From Candidatus Aminicenantota bacterium (GTDB lineage Bacteria > Acidobacteriota > Aminicenantia > Aminicenantales > Aminicenantaceae): DNA of 64,000 bases. A model generated the notes under the pieces. The model searched no databases, was not told where the DNA came from, and saw only the letters and a program-made list of their open reading frames with translations. The stretch is from assembly GCA_020348385.1 (NCBI GenBank), contig CP070750.1, positions 3,534,332-3,598,331 on the forward strand. Direction: 5' to 3'. Positions 26,096 to 34,820 of this stretch are shown here, one piece after another. Both the position numbers and the translations under genes were made by a program. Numbering within the stretch: position 1 is the first letter of the stretch; each line of letters begins with the position of its first letter.

Positions 26096-27433
26096 TCAAC
26101 CGATGATGACTTTTTGTTTGGAGTCATTGAATGTGACGCGCTTTCCGGTATGCATGGCGGCGATGGTCATGCATAGTGCCACCGAGTGATTATATCCCGC
26201 AAGAATATCAGCGTTAGGTTTTTGTCTCGATCGGACGCATTCCATCCAGTTCCGCATATGTGCCAACGTCGTCGGGTCTGATCCGGTGTTGGCAGCCGTC
26301 TCTACTCCTCCCTCTTCGGCCAATGAAAATTCCGCCAGCCTGTTTTCCTCCATCTCCATAGCTTGGGCCATCCTCTGGGTTAGCCCTCCAGTGGGTGTGA
26401 CCATGTTGGTGTCGAGGTTTAGAGAGCCCCCGTTTGAAAAATAGAGTTCCTTCACGCCACCTGCAGAATTTGTCTGCCTTGAGGAATAAGTCACCATGAA
26501 TCCTCTGGTTAAATCCTTGAGCGGCCCGTAATCGAACACAGCTGTGAGAGTGTCGAAATTTTTCCGCCCATCCTTCCACAGGTACAATCCGCCGTTGACC
26601 ACAACAGTTCGCGGCCTCGGAAGATCGGTAAACCAGTGCACCGTATCAATCTGGTGGACCATCCACTGACCCGGGATGCCGCTGGAATAGGGCCAGAATA
26701 GCCTGTATTCGATATATTTTCGTGGGTCCCAAGGCTCATACGGCCGATTCATCAGGTATCTCTTCCAGTCCACATCCTGTTCCTTGAGATCGGCCACCAA
26801 CTGAGGACGGCGCCATCTGCCCGGCTGGTTGACATTCCAGGTCATCTCGACGGCGATGATGTCCCCGAAGCGTCCGGAACGGATGAATTCGTTAGCTTTG
26901 ATGTAATTCGGGGCACTACGGCGCTGGGTGCCAATCTGGACAATTTTGTCCGCACTCGTGACCGTTTTGAGCGCTGCCCGAGCATCTGCCATGGTGTTGG
27001 CAAAGGGTTTTTCCACATACACATCGCATCCGGCTTCCACTCCTTGAATGCAGTGGAGGGCATGCTGAAAATCCGCAGTGCTGATGATCACCGCATCCAC
27101 CATTCCTGAATCGTACAGCTCCTCGTTATTGCGCATGGGGGCGACCTTTTTCCCCGTAAGTTTCTCGAGGAATGTCACGCCTTCCTCTCTTCGCCGACTC
27201 CAGATATCTGAGACCGCCACGATCTCGAAGTTGAGTTCCTCAGCATGCCAGTGAAAGGCCGGGATTAGAGAATGCCGAGCCCTATCCGAGAATCCGACAA
27301 TCCCGACCCGAACCTTATCGTTGGATCTCAAAACCCGTCGGTGTTTCACAGAAGGAAGGCCTATGGCCATTCCAGCTGTGCCTGCAGATACGGTCTTGAT
27401 AAAATTGCGTCTTGTGATGTTTTTTTTCGCCAT
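26096..27433 (-). CDS. Tat-exported Gfo/Idh/MocA family oxidoreductase
   Basis: 445 residues with twin-arginine signal ITRRNFIKTVSAGTAGMAIG (6-25). The nucleotide loop is atypical: VGIVGFSDRARHS (43-55) replaces GxGxxG. VEKPFANTMAD (140-150) is the family EKP motif, and MVHQIDTVHWF is the active-site HxxD-like helix. It lacks the Cys4 insert of the other family member at 23192. It is read after the DUF1080 gene with a 25-nt gap, so both form one minus-strand operon. The favoured role is sugar hydroxyl/ketone redox in the periplasm. Confidence 0.9.
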   Translation of the reverse strand: MAKKNITRRNFIKTVSAGTAGMAIGLPSVKHRRVLRSNDKVRVGIVGFSDRARHSLIPAFHWHAEELNFEIVAVSDIWSRRREEGVTFLEKLTGKKVAPMRNNEELYDSGMVDAVIISTADFQHALHCIQGVEAGCDVYVEKPFANTMADARAALKTVTSADKIVQIGTQRRSAPNYIKANEFIRSGRFGDIIAVEMTWNVNQPGRWRRPQLVADLKEQDVDWKRYLMNRPYEPWDPRKYIEYRLFWPYSSGIPGQWMVHQIDTVHWFTDLPRPRTVVVNGGLYLWKDGRKNFDTLTAVFDYGPLKDLTRGFMVTYSSRQTNSAGGVKELYFSNGGSLNLDTNMVTPTGGLTQRMAQAMEMEENRLAEFSLAEEGGVETAANTGSDPTTLAHMRNWMECVRSRQKPNADILAGYNHSVALCMTIAAMHTGKRVTFNDSKQKVIIG

Positions 27434-27458
27434 TATTCCATTCCTTATTTTAAAATCT

Positions 27459-28280
27459 TTATGGCTCGATGGTTCGAATTTTTATGTTCCGGAACCAAAC
27501 AGCGTCTGTATGATCCTGAAGCACGATATGACCATTCCGTCTTTTGGCAAAATCCGTGATGTTTTTATACTTGCTGGCTGCAATGAGTGTATCCATTTCT
27601 GGAGTATCTAAATCATATTCCAAAACCTTCACCCCATTAAGCCAGTGTTCCCCATGATTTCTATTAAAGATGATTCTGGCTGTGTTGAATTCCCCCACAG
27701 GTTTGAGGCTTTTGCCTTCCGGAGCAATCAAATCATACAGGGCCGCCGCTGTGTGACTATCGCTAACCAGAGCATCAGGATGTCCTTCGTTATCGAGGAT
27801 CTGGTATTCGAATCCCAAAGCAGCATACTCGGGTGGATGGGCGTTGGACATCTCTTCGGACACGTTGTATTTGATGCCGCTGTTTCCGGCTGGACTGATT
27901 TTCCATTCCAACACGAATTCGAAATTGTCGAATGTTTGGATAGTTATCAGATCTCCTCCTTCGAGAGGTTGCCCATCTTCTAGGAGAGGCACGTCTGCAC
28001 TTGGGACTTTTTTTATGGTGCCATCTTCGATGATCCAGTGTCCTTCGGGAATTCCCTCTCTACCTAAACCTCGCCATCCCTCAAAGGACTTCCCGTCAAA
28101 AAGAAGTGTCCAGCCTTCTGCTTTTTCCTCATCTGTGAGGGTATTCAAATCCTCTGTATCGACAACTTGGGATTCCACAGGTGTTGGATCCGTAGGCTCG
28201 ACTTTCTGTTGAGATCCACATGACATAAAAAGAGCAAAAAGCAAAACAAATATCAGAGACTTTAACACCGATTTAAGCAT
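27459..28280 (-). CDS. DUF1080 (3-keto-disaccharide hydrolase family) lipoprotein
   Basis: 273 residues. Lipoprotein signal with lipobox LFMSC (Cys21), then an acidic linker. The concanavalin-like beta-jelly domain shows the family motifs: WTLLFDGKSFEGWRG, WIIEDGTIKK, FVLEWKISPAGNSGIKYNV, GFEYQILDNEGHPD and, at the C-terminus, HIVLQDHTDAVWFRNIKI. Members of this family hydrolyse or eliminate 3-keto-glycosides. It is co-transcribed with a Gfo/Idh oxidoreductase and divergent from a TIM-barrel isomerase/epimerase, the partners expected for such a route. Confidence 0.9.
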   Translation of the reverse strand: MLKSVLKSLIFVLLFALFMSCGSQQKVEPTDPTPVESQVVDTEDLNTLTDEEKAEGWTLLFDGKSFEGWRGLGREGIPEGHWIIEDGTIKKVPSADVPLLEDGQPLEGGDLITIQTFDNFEFVLEWKISPAGNSGIKYNVSEEMSNAHPPEYAALGFEYQILDNEGHPDALVSDSHTAAALYDLIAPEGKSLKPVGEFNTARIIFNRNHGEHWLNGVKVLEYDLDTPEMDTLIAASKYKNITDFAKRRNGHIVLQDHTDAVWFRNIKIRTIEP

Positions 28281-28468
28281 GATGTTTTTTTCTCCGAAAT
28301 ATCATGACATAATTCTTTCAGAGAGACAATATTTTTATTCCGGAGCGAAAGGTTTTTTAAGAAATCCAATTGAGAAATAGGTGAAAAGATATCCTATCCC
28401 CAATTAAATATTGTATCTGAGGGATGATTGTAGTATGTAATTAGGCAGACTCTCAAAAGGAGACAAAG

Positions 28469-29338
28469 ATGGGCAAAACGACAAGAAGAAATTTCATAAA
28501 GAATGCTGGTTTAGGGGTGGCAGGTGTATCCCTGTCATCTTTTATGACGGCATCAACGAAGTATCCTAAAAAATCCAATCGTGCCACTCTCAAATTCAAA
28601 GAAAAGCTCAGCCGGTTGAACCTGGGAATGGCCTCCTATACCTTCCGGGAGTTTCCTCTAGAAGACACACTAAGAATGACCAAAAGGTTGGGTCTGGAGC
28701 GCATCGCTTTCAAGGATTTTCATCTCTCTCTCGAGAGCACGGTTGAAGAGATCAAGACTGTCTCTAAAAAAACGAAAGAAGCTGGCCTCGACCTTTACGG
28801 CTGCGGCGTGGTCTACATGAAAAACGAACAGGAGGTGGAACGCGCCTTCAACTATGCCAAAACAGCTGGCATGAAGGTCATTATCGGGGTGCCGAACCAT
28901 GAATTGCTGAATGTGGTGAACAAAATGGTGGACAAGCATAACATAAAAGTGGCCATTCATAATCACGGCCCTGGCGATAAATTGTATCCAACGCCAGAGA
29001 GTGCTTATGCCCGGATAAAAAACCTGGATCCGCGCATCGGGTTGTGCATCGATATCGGGCACACAAAACGTGCCGGTGTTGATCCTTCGGAGTCTGCCAT
29101 TAAGTTTGCTGATCGGCTGCACGATGTGCATATCAAAGATGTTACCTCCGCGACAAAAGAAGGGGGGACCATCGAGATCGGCCACGGCGTCATCGATATC
29201 CCCAAGTTCTTGAAGACTTTGCTTAAACTCAATTACAAGGGATCGGTCTCTTTTGAATTCGAGAAGGACGGGAAGGATCCGCTCCCTGGCGTGGCAGAAT
29301 CGGTCGGCTATGTGCGTGGTGTGCTGGCAACTATCTGA
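28469..29338 (+). CDS. Tat-exported sugar phosphate isomerase/epimerase-like TIM barrel (AP endonuclease family 2)
   Basis: 289 residues. Twin-arginine signal KTTRRNFIKNAGLGVAGVSL (3-22). Metal-binding residues of the xylose-isomerase-like barrel can be placed: His164/His166 in VAIHNHGPGD, Asp195 and His198 in CIDIGHTKRAG, His221 in DVHIKDV and Glu263/Glu265 in SFEFEKDG. Related barrels act on keto-sugars or cleave keto-glycosides by elimination. It is the first gene of a plus-strand operon with the GHMP kinase and TRAP transporter. AAAAGGAGA precedes the ATG. Confidence 0.88.
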   Translation: MGKTTRRNFIKNAGLGVAGVSLSSFMTASTKYPKKSNRATLKFKEKLSRLNLGMASYTFREFPLEDTLRMTKRLGLERIAFKDFHLSLESTVEEIKTVSKKTKEAGLDLYGCGVVYMKNEQEVERAFNYAKTAGMKVIIGVPNHELLNVVNKMVDKHNIKVAIHNHGPGDKLYPTPESAYARIKNLDPRIGLCIDIGHTKRAGVDPSESAIKFADRLHDVHIKDVTSATKEGGTIEIGHGVIDIPKFLKTLLKLNYKGSVSFEFEKDGKDPLPGVAESVGYVRGVLATI

Positions 29339-29354
29339 GATAAAACATGAAAAC

Positions 29355-30350
29355 ATGACAATCCAAACAAAAGCTTACGCGCGGGCCGGTATCCTAGGCA
29401 ATCCCTCGGACGGGTATTTCGGGAAAATCATCGCCATTACAGTCAAGGATTTCGAAGCCAAGGTCTTTTGCGACGAATCCCATGAGTTGATGATCCAGTC
29501 CCACAAAGATGACATCCCGGTGTACAAAAATATCCAAGACCTTGTGGAGAGGGCCGGGCTTTATGGCTACTACGGAGGAGTCCGGCTGGTCAAGGCCATG
29601 ATCAAAAAGTTTTATGAATACTGCAAAAAGCAGTGTATTCAGCTGGAGAAGAAAAATTTTAGCATCCGGTATTCCTCGGGGATCCCGCGCCAGCTCGGCC
29701 TTGGAGGGTCGAGCGCAATCATAACGGCGGCCATCCGGGCTTTGATGGAATTTTACAGCATTAAAATACCGCAGGAGATTCTCCCCACATTGATTTTGGA
29801 GGCGGAGAGGGATGAGTTGGGCATCAATGCCGGTTTTATGGACCGTGTCATCCAGGTCTACGAGGGCTGTGTGTATATGGATCTGGATGAACAGGTGATC
29901 CAGGAAAAAGGGCATGGCATCTACGAACGTTTGAGCCCCAAATTTCTCCCTGATCTGTATCTTGCTTACAAGCCTGCTTTGGGCAAGGTTTCGGGCAAAG
30001 TTTTGAACGATATCCGCCGGGGCTTTGATAGAGGAGACAATTTTGTTCTCGAGGTGCTCAGCCGCATTGCGAGGAAGGCTGAGGAAGGGAAAGAAGCTCT
30101 GTTGAAAAAAGATCTTGGCACGATGAAACGATTGATGAATGAAAATTTCGACCTGAGAAGCCAGATCATGAAAATCAGTGAAAGCAACATGGAAATGGTC
30201 ATGACAGCTCGCGCCTGTGGCGCATCCGCCAAGTTCGCGGGATCGGGCGGTTCGATCATCGGCATGTATGAGGGTGAGGAAATGTATACCCGGTTGGAGT
30301 CTGAATTGGGAAGGATCGGAGCCAAGGTCATCAAACCCATTATCGAGTAA
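29355..30350 (+). CDS. GHMP kinase resembling plant glucuronokinase
   Basis: 331-residue cytosolic kinase. The start at 29355 gives MTIQTKAYARAGILGNPSDG, aligned with the N-terminus of GHMP sugar kinases. ATP loop: PRQLGLGGSSAIITAA (the GLGGSSA motif). The third motif is ASAKFAGSGGSIIGM. From memory, the whole protein tracks Arabidopsis glucuronokinase (GLCAK): YYGGVRL, IPRQ..L.GSSAI, GHGIY, EEG..ALL, AASKFTGSGG. Glucuronokinase makes glucuronate 1-phosphate, but a different hexuronate or hexose substrate is possible. It follows the isomerase by 16 nt, and dctP starts immediately after its stop. Confidence 0.85.
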   Translation: MTIQTKAYARAGILGNPSDGYFGKIIAITVKDFEAKVFCDESHELMIQSHKDDIPVYKNIQDLVERAGLYGYYGGVRLVKAMIKKFYEYCKKQCIQLEKKNFSIRYSSGIPRQLGLGGSSAIITAAIRALMEFYSIKIPQEILPTLILEAERDELGINAGFMDRVIQVYEGCVYMDLDEQVIQEKGHGIYERLSPKFLPDLYLAYKPALGKVSGKVLNDIRRGFDRGDNFVLEVLSRIARKAEEGKEALLKKDLGTMKRLMNENFDLRSQIMKISESNMEMVMTARACGASAKFAGSGGSIIGMYEGEEMYTRLESELGRIGAKVIKPIIE

Positions 30351-31349
30351 ATGAGGTATCGGCAGAGTGGTCCAAAATCCATTGCCCTTGTTTTAATCCT
30401 TGCATTTTTTGTTTTCCAATTTGCCTGCAAGTCCGATAAAAAAGTCAAGGTCATCAAGTTGGGCCATGGTTTGGACCCTGCCCATCCCGTTCATCTGGCC
30501 ATGGAATTTTTGGCAAAACGGGTTGCTGATAAATCCAAAGGCCGGATGCGGATTGATGTTTATCCTTCAGAACAACTGGGGTCGGAGCGGGAATGCCTCG
30601 AACTTCTCCAAATCGGAAGTCTGGCCATGACCAAAGTTTCCTGCAGCGTGATCGAAGGATTCGTGCCTGAGATGAGCGTTCTGAGCCTGCCCTATCTTTT
30701 CCGGGATGAGGCCCACCGCTTCCGAGTTTTGGAAGGGGAGATCGGCCGTGAACTTCTTCACGCCGGAGAAAGATATTGGCTGCGCGGGCTCTGTTATTAC
30801 GATGCCGGGACCAGGAGTTTTTACACCGTAGACCGTCCAATTCTCAATCCCGAAGATCTTGCCGGACTCAAGATCCGTACTCAGGAGAGTCCCACATCCT
30901 TGCGGATGGTCCAAGCACTCGGGGGATCGGCCACGCCGATTGCCTGGGGTGAGCTGTATTCAGCGCTCCAGCAGGGGGTGGTGGATGGGGCAGAGAACAA
31001 TCCTCCCAGCTTCCACCTTTCCCGGCACTATGAAGTCTGCAAGTTTTATTCACTGGACGAACACACCGGCGTACCCGATGTTCTGGTCATCAGCACCAAG
31101 ATTTGGGAGGACCTTACGCCCGAATATCAGCGACTTTTGCAGGAGGCAGCCGACGAGTCGGAACTTTACCAGAAAAAGCTTTGGAGAGAGGCAACAGAGA
31201 AGGCTTTGGAAGAAGTGCAAAAAGCCGGCGTTACGATCTTTTATCCGGACAAAACACCCTTTATTGCAAAAGTGGAAGCGATATACGACGCGTACGAATC
31301 GCAGCCCCACATTTTTGACCTCATACAAAGAATCCGGGAAGATGAATAA
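30351..31349 (+). CDS. dctP: TRAP transporter solute-binding lipoprotein (DctP family)
   Basis: 332 residues. The ATG follows the kinase stop with no gap. The hydrophobic signal ends in FQFAC, a lipobox-like site, so the protein is probably a lipoprotein rather than free. DctP features: KLGHGLDPAHPVHLAMEFLA, MRIDVYPSEQLGSERE, the ligand Arg in LAGLKIRTQESPT (the conserved Arg that salt-bridges a carboxylate), and LYSALQQGVVDGAENNPP. DctP ligands are mostly organic acids including uronates, fitting the neighbouring glucuronokinase-like enzyme. Confidence 0.92.
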   Translation: MRYRQSGPKSIALVLILAFFVFQFACKSDKKVKVIKLGHGLDPAHPVHLAMEFLAKRVADKSKGRMRIDVYPSEQLGSERECLELLQIGSLAMTKVSCSVIEGFVPEMSVLSLPYLFRDEAHRFRVLEGEIGRELLHAGERYWLRGLCYYDAGTRSFYTVDRPILNPEDLAGLKIRTQESPTSLRMVQALGGSATPIAWGELYSALQQGVVDGAENNPPSFHLSRHYEVCKFYSLDEHTGVPDVLVISTKIWEDLTPEYQRLLQEAADESELYQKKLWREATEKALEEVQKAGVTIFYPDKTPFIAKVEAIYDAYESQPHIFDLIQRIREDE

Positions 31350-31879
31350 TGCTCGAAAAAGCCAAAAAAACGATCGATAAACTCCTTGAGCTGGCCTTGA
31401 TTATCCTGATGGGCGCCAATGTGCTCAACGTACTCTGGCAGGTCTTTACCCGTTTTGCCCTGAAAGATCCCAGTTCCTTCACAGAAGAGCTAGCCCGATA
31501 TTTCTTGATCTGGGTGGGATTGTTGGGTGCCAGCTATGCTGCCGGCAAAAAAATGCACCTGGCGATCGATGTGGTCCTGCAAACATTCAAGAACAAAAAG
31601 AAAATCTGGGCTGAAATTGGCATCCAGATTTTTGTATTTCTGTTTTCCTTCAGTGTGATGGTTATCGGGGGGCTGAGACTGGCGACCATCACCCTGACTT
31701 TGAACCAGATTTCCGCTGCTTTGCGGATAAAACTGGGGTATGTGTACATGGTTCTTCCGCTGAGCGGGATGCTAATCATGTTTTATGCATCGGTTTTTAT
31801 CATCGAGAGATTACGGGCACTCTCTGGGAAACAACTGGAGGTTGAGGCCGTCGTTGTGGAAAGCCAGGAGGGGATTTAG
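31349..31879 (+). CDS. dctQ: TRAP transporter small permease (DctQ family)
   Basis: 176 residues with four transmembrane helices (about 14-34, 49-66, 89-110, 130-150). SSFTEELARYFLIWVGLLGA is the family core motif. The start codon overlaps the dctP stop by one base (TAATG). It pairs with DctM in the membrane to couple solute uptake to a sodium or proton gradient. Confidence 0.92.
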   Translation: MLEKAKKTIDKLLELALIILMGANVLNVLWQVFTRFALKDPSSFTEELARYFLIWVGLLGASYAAGKKMHLAIDVVLQTFKNKKKIWAEIGIQIFVFLFSFSVMVIGGLRLATITLTLNQISAALRIKLGYVYMVLPLSGMLIMFYASVFIIERLRALSGKQLEVEAVVVESQEGI

Positions 31880-31882
31880 CAA

Positions 31883-33181
31883 ATGGAACTGTTCCACATC
31901 CTCATCCTGATCGGCAGTTTTGCATTCCTGCTGTTTCTTGGGTTGCCCATCTCCTTTTGTATCGGAATTGCCACAGTCACAACCATGTTGATGAGCATCG
32001 ATACAAGCCCGGCCCTCACCACGGTGGCCCAACGTATGGCCACAGGTTTGGACAGTTTTGCCCTGCTGGCCATTCCGTTTTTCATCCTCTCCGGGCAACT
32101 GATGAACAGGGGAGGGATCGCCCGCCGGTTGATCGATTTTGCCAAGGTATTGGTCGGGATGTTTCCCGGAGGATTGGCCTTTGTCCATATCATGGCTGCT
32201 ATGCTGTTCGGATCGATCTCCGGTTCAGCCGTGGCCTCGTCGGCTGCCATAGGCGGTTTTATGATCCCGCAGATGAAAAAGGAGGGTTATGACCTCGATT
32301 ACAGCGCAGCGGTGAACATCACATCGGCCACAACCGGGCTGATTATCCCTCCCAGCAACATCCTGATCGTCTATTCCCTTGCCAGCGGAGGTGTGTCCAT
32401 TGGGGCGCTGTTCGTGGCCGGCTATTTCCCGGGGATTTTGATTGGGCTTTCCTTGATGGTCGTTGCTGGGATGATCGCGCGCAGAAAAAGATATCCGATT
32501 GCTCAGAGGATAAAACTAAAGGAGGGCGTCCTGCGGTTCTTGGATGCGATCCCCAGCCTGTTTTTGATAATCCTGGTGATCGGGGGGATCGTGGCCGGTT
32601 ATTTCACGGCGACCGAGGCCTCGGCCATCGCCGTTCTTTACACTTTCATCCTCTCCGTCTTGATTTACAGGGAAGTCAAGTGGAAGGAGATCCCCAAGAT
32701 CCTGGTCGATACCTCAGCCACGACAGCCATTGTCATGCTGCTCATTGGAACGTCCATGGGCATGTCCTGGATTATGTCCTACGAGAACATCCCGCAAAAT
32801 GTCAGCACAGCGCTTATGGCGATATCCGACAGCCAGATTTTCATCCTGCTGATCATCAATCTTGTGCTGCTTTTGGTCGGGACCTTCATGGATATGACAC
32901 CGGCTGTTTTGATTTTCACCCCTATCTTTTTGCCGGTCGTGATGCAGTTGGGTGTCAATCCAATTCACTTTGGGATCATCATGGTGTTGAATTTGAGTAT
33001 CGGGCTGTGCACGCCGCCTGTCGGGAGCGTGTTGTTTATCGGGTGCGGGATCGCCGGCACCAGTATCGCCCGCGTTATCCGCCCGCTCCTTCCTCTGTTT
33101 ATCGCGATGGTCGTTTCGCTCCTGCTTGTCACCTTCATCCCTGAGATCAGCCTCTTCCTCCCCCGTCTCTTCGGCTACTAG
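31883..33181 (+). CDS. dctM: TRAP transporter large permease (DctM family)
   Basis: 432 residues, about 12 helices. Characteristic: MATGLDSFALLAIPFFILSG with a following LMNRGG, FGSISGSAVASSAAIGGFMI, TSATTGLIIPPSNI, FTATEASAIAVLY and GLCTPPVGSVLF. It carries the transport path of the TRAP system and ends the operon that begins at 28469. Confidence 0.94.
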   Translation: MELFHILILIGSFAFLLFLGLPISFCIGIATVTTMLMSIDTSPALTTVAQRMATGLDSFALLAIPFFILSGQLMNRGGIARRLIDFAKVLVGMFPGGLAFVHIMAAMLFGSISGSAVASSAAIGGFMIPQMKKEGYDLDYSAAVNITSATTGLIIPPSNILIVYSLASGGVSIGALFVAGYFPGILIGLSLMVVAGMIARRKRYPIAQRIKLKEGVLRFLDAIPSLFLIILVIGGIVAGYFTATEASAIAVLYTFILSVLIYREVKWKEIPKILVDTSATTAIVMLLIGTSMGMSWIMSYENIPQNVSTALMAISDSQIFILLIINLVLLLVGTFMDMTPAVLIFTPIFLPVVMQLGVNPIHFGIIMVLNLSIGLCTPPVGSVLFIGCGIAGTSIARVIRPLLPLFIAMVVSLLLVTFIPEISLFLPRLFGY

Positions 33182-33215
33182 GGAATGTCCCATTCAGTGC
33201 CTCCCAACAGTTTTA

Positions 33216-33224
33216 TGCTATACT
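33216..33224 (+). promoter_or_regulatory. Extended -10 promoter before the small membrane protein at 33269
   Basis: TGC-TATACT: TGn extension plus a five-of-six -10 hexamer (33219-33224), 44 nt upstream of the ATG. It suggests that the next gene is transcribed separately from the TRAP operon. Confidence 0.4.
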
Positions 33225-33268
33225 GAGGGAAGCGTAAAGAAACAATAGGCAATAAAGGAGAAGGATTC

Positions 33269-33646
33269 ATGCTCAATCAAGTCCTTTTATACGTTGGTTC
33301 TGGGGGCATCTTTTTGTGGGGAGTCGGGCACATCATTCCCACGCGATCCGTGGTAAAGGATTTTGGGGAAATTTCTAAAGATAATAGACTGATCATCACG
33401 ATGGAGTGGATTGCGGAGGGCTTGACGCTGTGTTTTATTGGAATACTTATCGCTATCGTCACCATCTTCGGTGGGCTTGGGAACGAAGTTACCCACATCG
33501 TTATCCGAGCATCGGCTATTATGCTGGTTGTCTTGGCATTCGTGAGCTCGGCAACAGGAGCAAGAACGGCTATAACTCCGATGAAGCTTTGTCCGCGTGT
33601 CAAAGCCGGGGTCGCTCTGCTTTTTGTCCTCGGGACTGTTCTGTGA
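33269..33646 (+). CDS. Small four-helix membrane protein, unknown
   Basis: 125 residues, mostly hydrophobic, with helices at about 5-23, 45-67, 75-93 and 105-124. No family recognised with confidence. The segment GIFLWGVGHIIPTRSVV near the N-terminus may be useful for searches. AAGGAGAAGG precedes the ATG, and it is convergent with the esterase gene 13 nt away. Confidence 0.65.
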   Translation: MLNQVLLYVGSGGIFLWGVGHIIPTRSVVKDFGEISKDNRLIITMEWIAEGLTLCFIGILIAIVTIFGGLGNEVTHIVIRASAIMLVVLAFVSSATGARTAITPMKLCPRVKAGVALLFVLGTVL

Positions 33647-33659
33647 GTATGGTGGTGCC

Positions 33660-34811
33660 TTAAGGAGCATCCCCGAGAAATTTAAGCAGTTGGGGGATAT
33701 CCATCTCGTGGTGTTTTCCAGGGGTTACGATCAGTTTGACCGCGTCCTTGCCACCGAAGGCTTTGTAGATGTCCCGCAATTCCTGTATGGATTGTGGGAC
33801 GGTCTCGTTGTAGGAAGCGGATGCATTTGTCGGAGAGGGCGTGTCCAGTTCGCCATAGTGAATAGCAATCGGTCGGGGCGCATTTAACCCGGCAATGTCG
33901 CTGCGATCCATCCATTCCAGGATTCCCGGGATACAATGGGCGGGCGCATTATAGCACCGCTGGAAAATCGTTGAAAAAGAGCCCAATGTCCCGCTGGCAA
34001 ATATACGGCGCACCCGGGCACTGAATACGGGATAGATAATCGATAGATCACCCCCGTAGGAAATTCCTGCCACATCGAATTCCGTCACCCCCTGGGATTC
34101 AACGAACCATTTTTCCCATCGCAGCAGATCCTCGACCGTCTCTCCGATCAGTGTGGCCCCATAAAGGAATCCATCGGAGACGAGGGTGAATTGACTGTAG
34201 CCACCTATCCAGTAATCCAGCCGGTTTATCTCCATTCCTGCGGCCAGGTCCTTGAGCGCGCCAAAACCCCGTAGTTCCGGGCAGAGAACCACATGTCCGT
34301 CCTTTGCAATTTCCAAAGCGAAAAAATGATGGTAATCATCACGCAATCCGATACAGGGCTCTGCCCGGCCGTGCCCATGGATGGCCATAACCGCGCTTTT
34401 TCTCTCTACCCCTTCTTTCGGGAGGAGCAAATATCCCGGCACTGAAAGATTTTCGTCTATGGTCATGACCAAGGCTTGGATGATTACGCCCAAGTGTTCG
34501 ATTTGCCGCACTTGTGTCACCTCACAGCGCTCTGGTTCCGAGACCTTAAGCAGTTCTGTCAGTTTTAACTTGGCTTTTTCTCGCCATACCTCTTCTTGTC
34601 CATCAAACTTGCTGAAGTATAATTGACGTGCTCCTTCAGGATGACTGAATCTCAACGTCAATTCCGATGATGTGAGAAAAAAATTTTCGGCCACAAGATC
34701 GATTTTTACTCCCTCGTTTTCGTCAGAGGCTTTATGGCACCCTATCTGCAGGGATATTGCGTAGAGCAGGAGCATGCAGAGAATAGAGTTTAAAAAAATT
34801 CCCTTTTTCAT
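33660..34811 (-). CDS. Alpha/beta hydrolase lipoprotein, acetyl xylan esterase / dienelactone hydrolase-like
   Basis: 383 residues; signal with lipobox LQIGC (Cys25). Alpha/beta-hydrolase core: AVMAIHGHG (oxyanion region), nucleophile Ser251 in VAGISYGGD, acid Asp323 in HYGELDTPSP and base His367 or His368 in PGKHHEMD. The domain resembles acetyl xylan and glucuronoyl-type esterases acting on plant polysaccharides. It starts right after the GH51-like gene, whose TGA stop merges with this gene's GAGGAGG ribosome site, so the two form one operon for side-chain removal. Confidence 0.82.
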   Translation of the reverse strand: MKKGIFLNSILCMLLLYAISLQIGCHKASDENEGVKIDLVAENFFLTSSELTLRFSHPEGARQLYFSKFDGQEEVWREKAKLKLTELLKVSEPERCEVTQVRQIEHLGVIIQALVMTIDENLSVPGYLLLPKEGVERKSAVMAIHGHGRAEPCIGLRDDYHHFFALEIAKDGHVVLCPELRGFGALKDLAAGMEINRLDYWIGGYSQFTLVSDGFLYGATLIGETVEDLLRWEKWFVESQGVTEFDVAGISYGGDLSIIYPVFSARVRRIFASGTLGSFSTIFQRCYNAPAHCIPGILEWMDRSDIAGLNAPRPIAIHYGELDTPSPTNASASYNETVPQSIQELRDIYKAFGGKDAVKLIVTPGKHHEMDIPQLLKFLGDAP

Positions 34812-34820
34812 TTTTCCTCC

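Noticed and set aside
29253..29354. Upstream in-frame start for the GHMP kinase
   Set aside because: It overlaps the isomerase gene and gives 34 residues unlike any GHMP N-terminus; MTIQTKAYARAG aligns with the family start.
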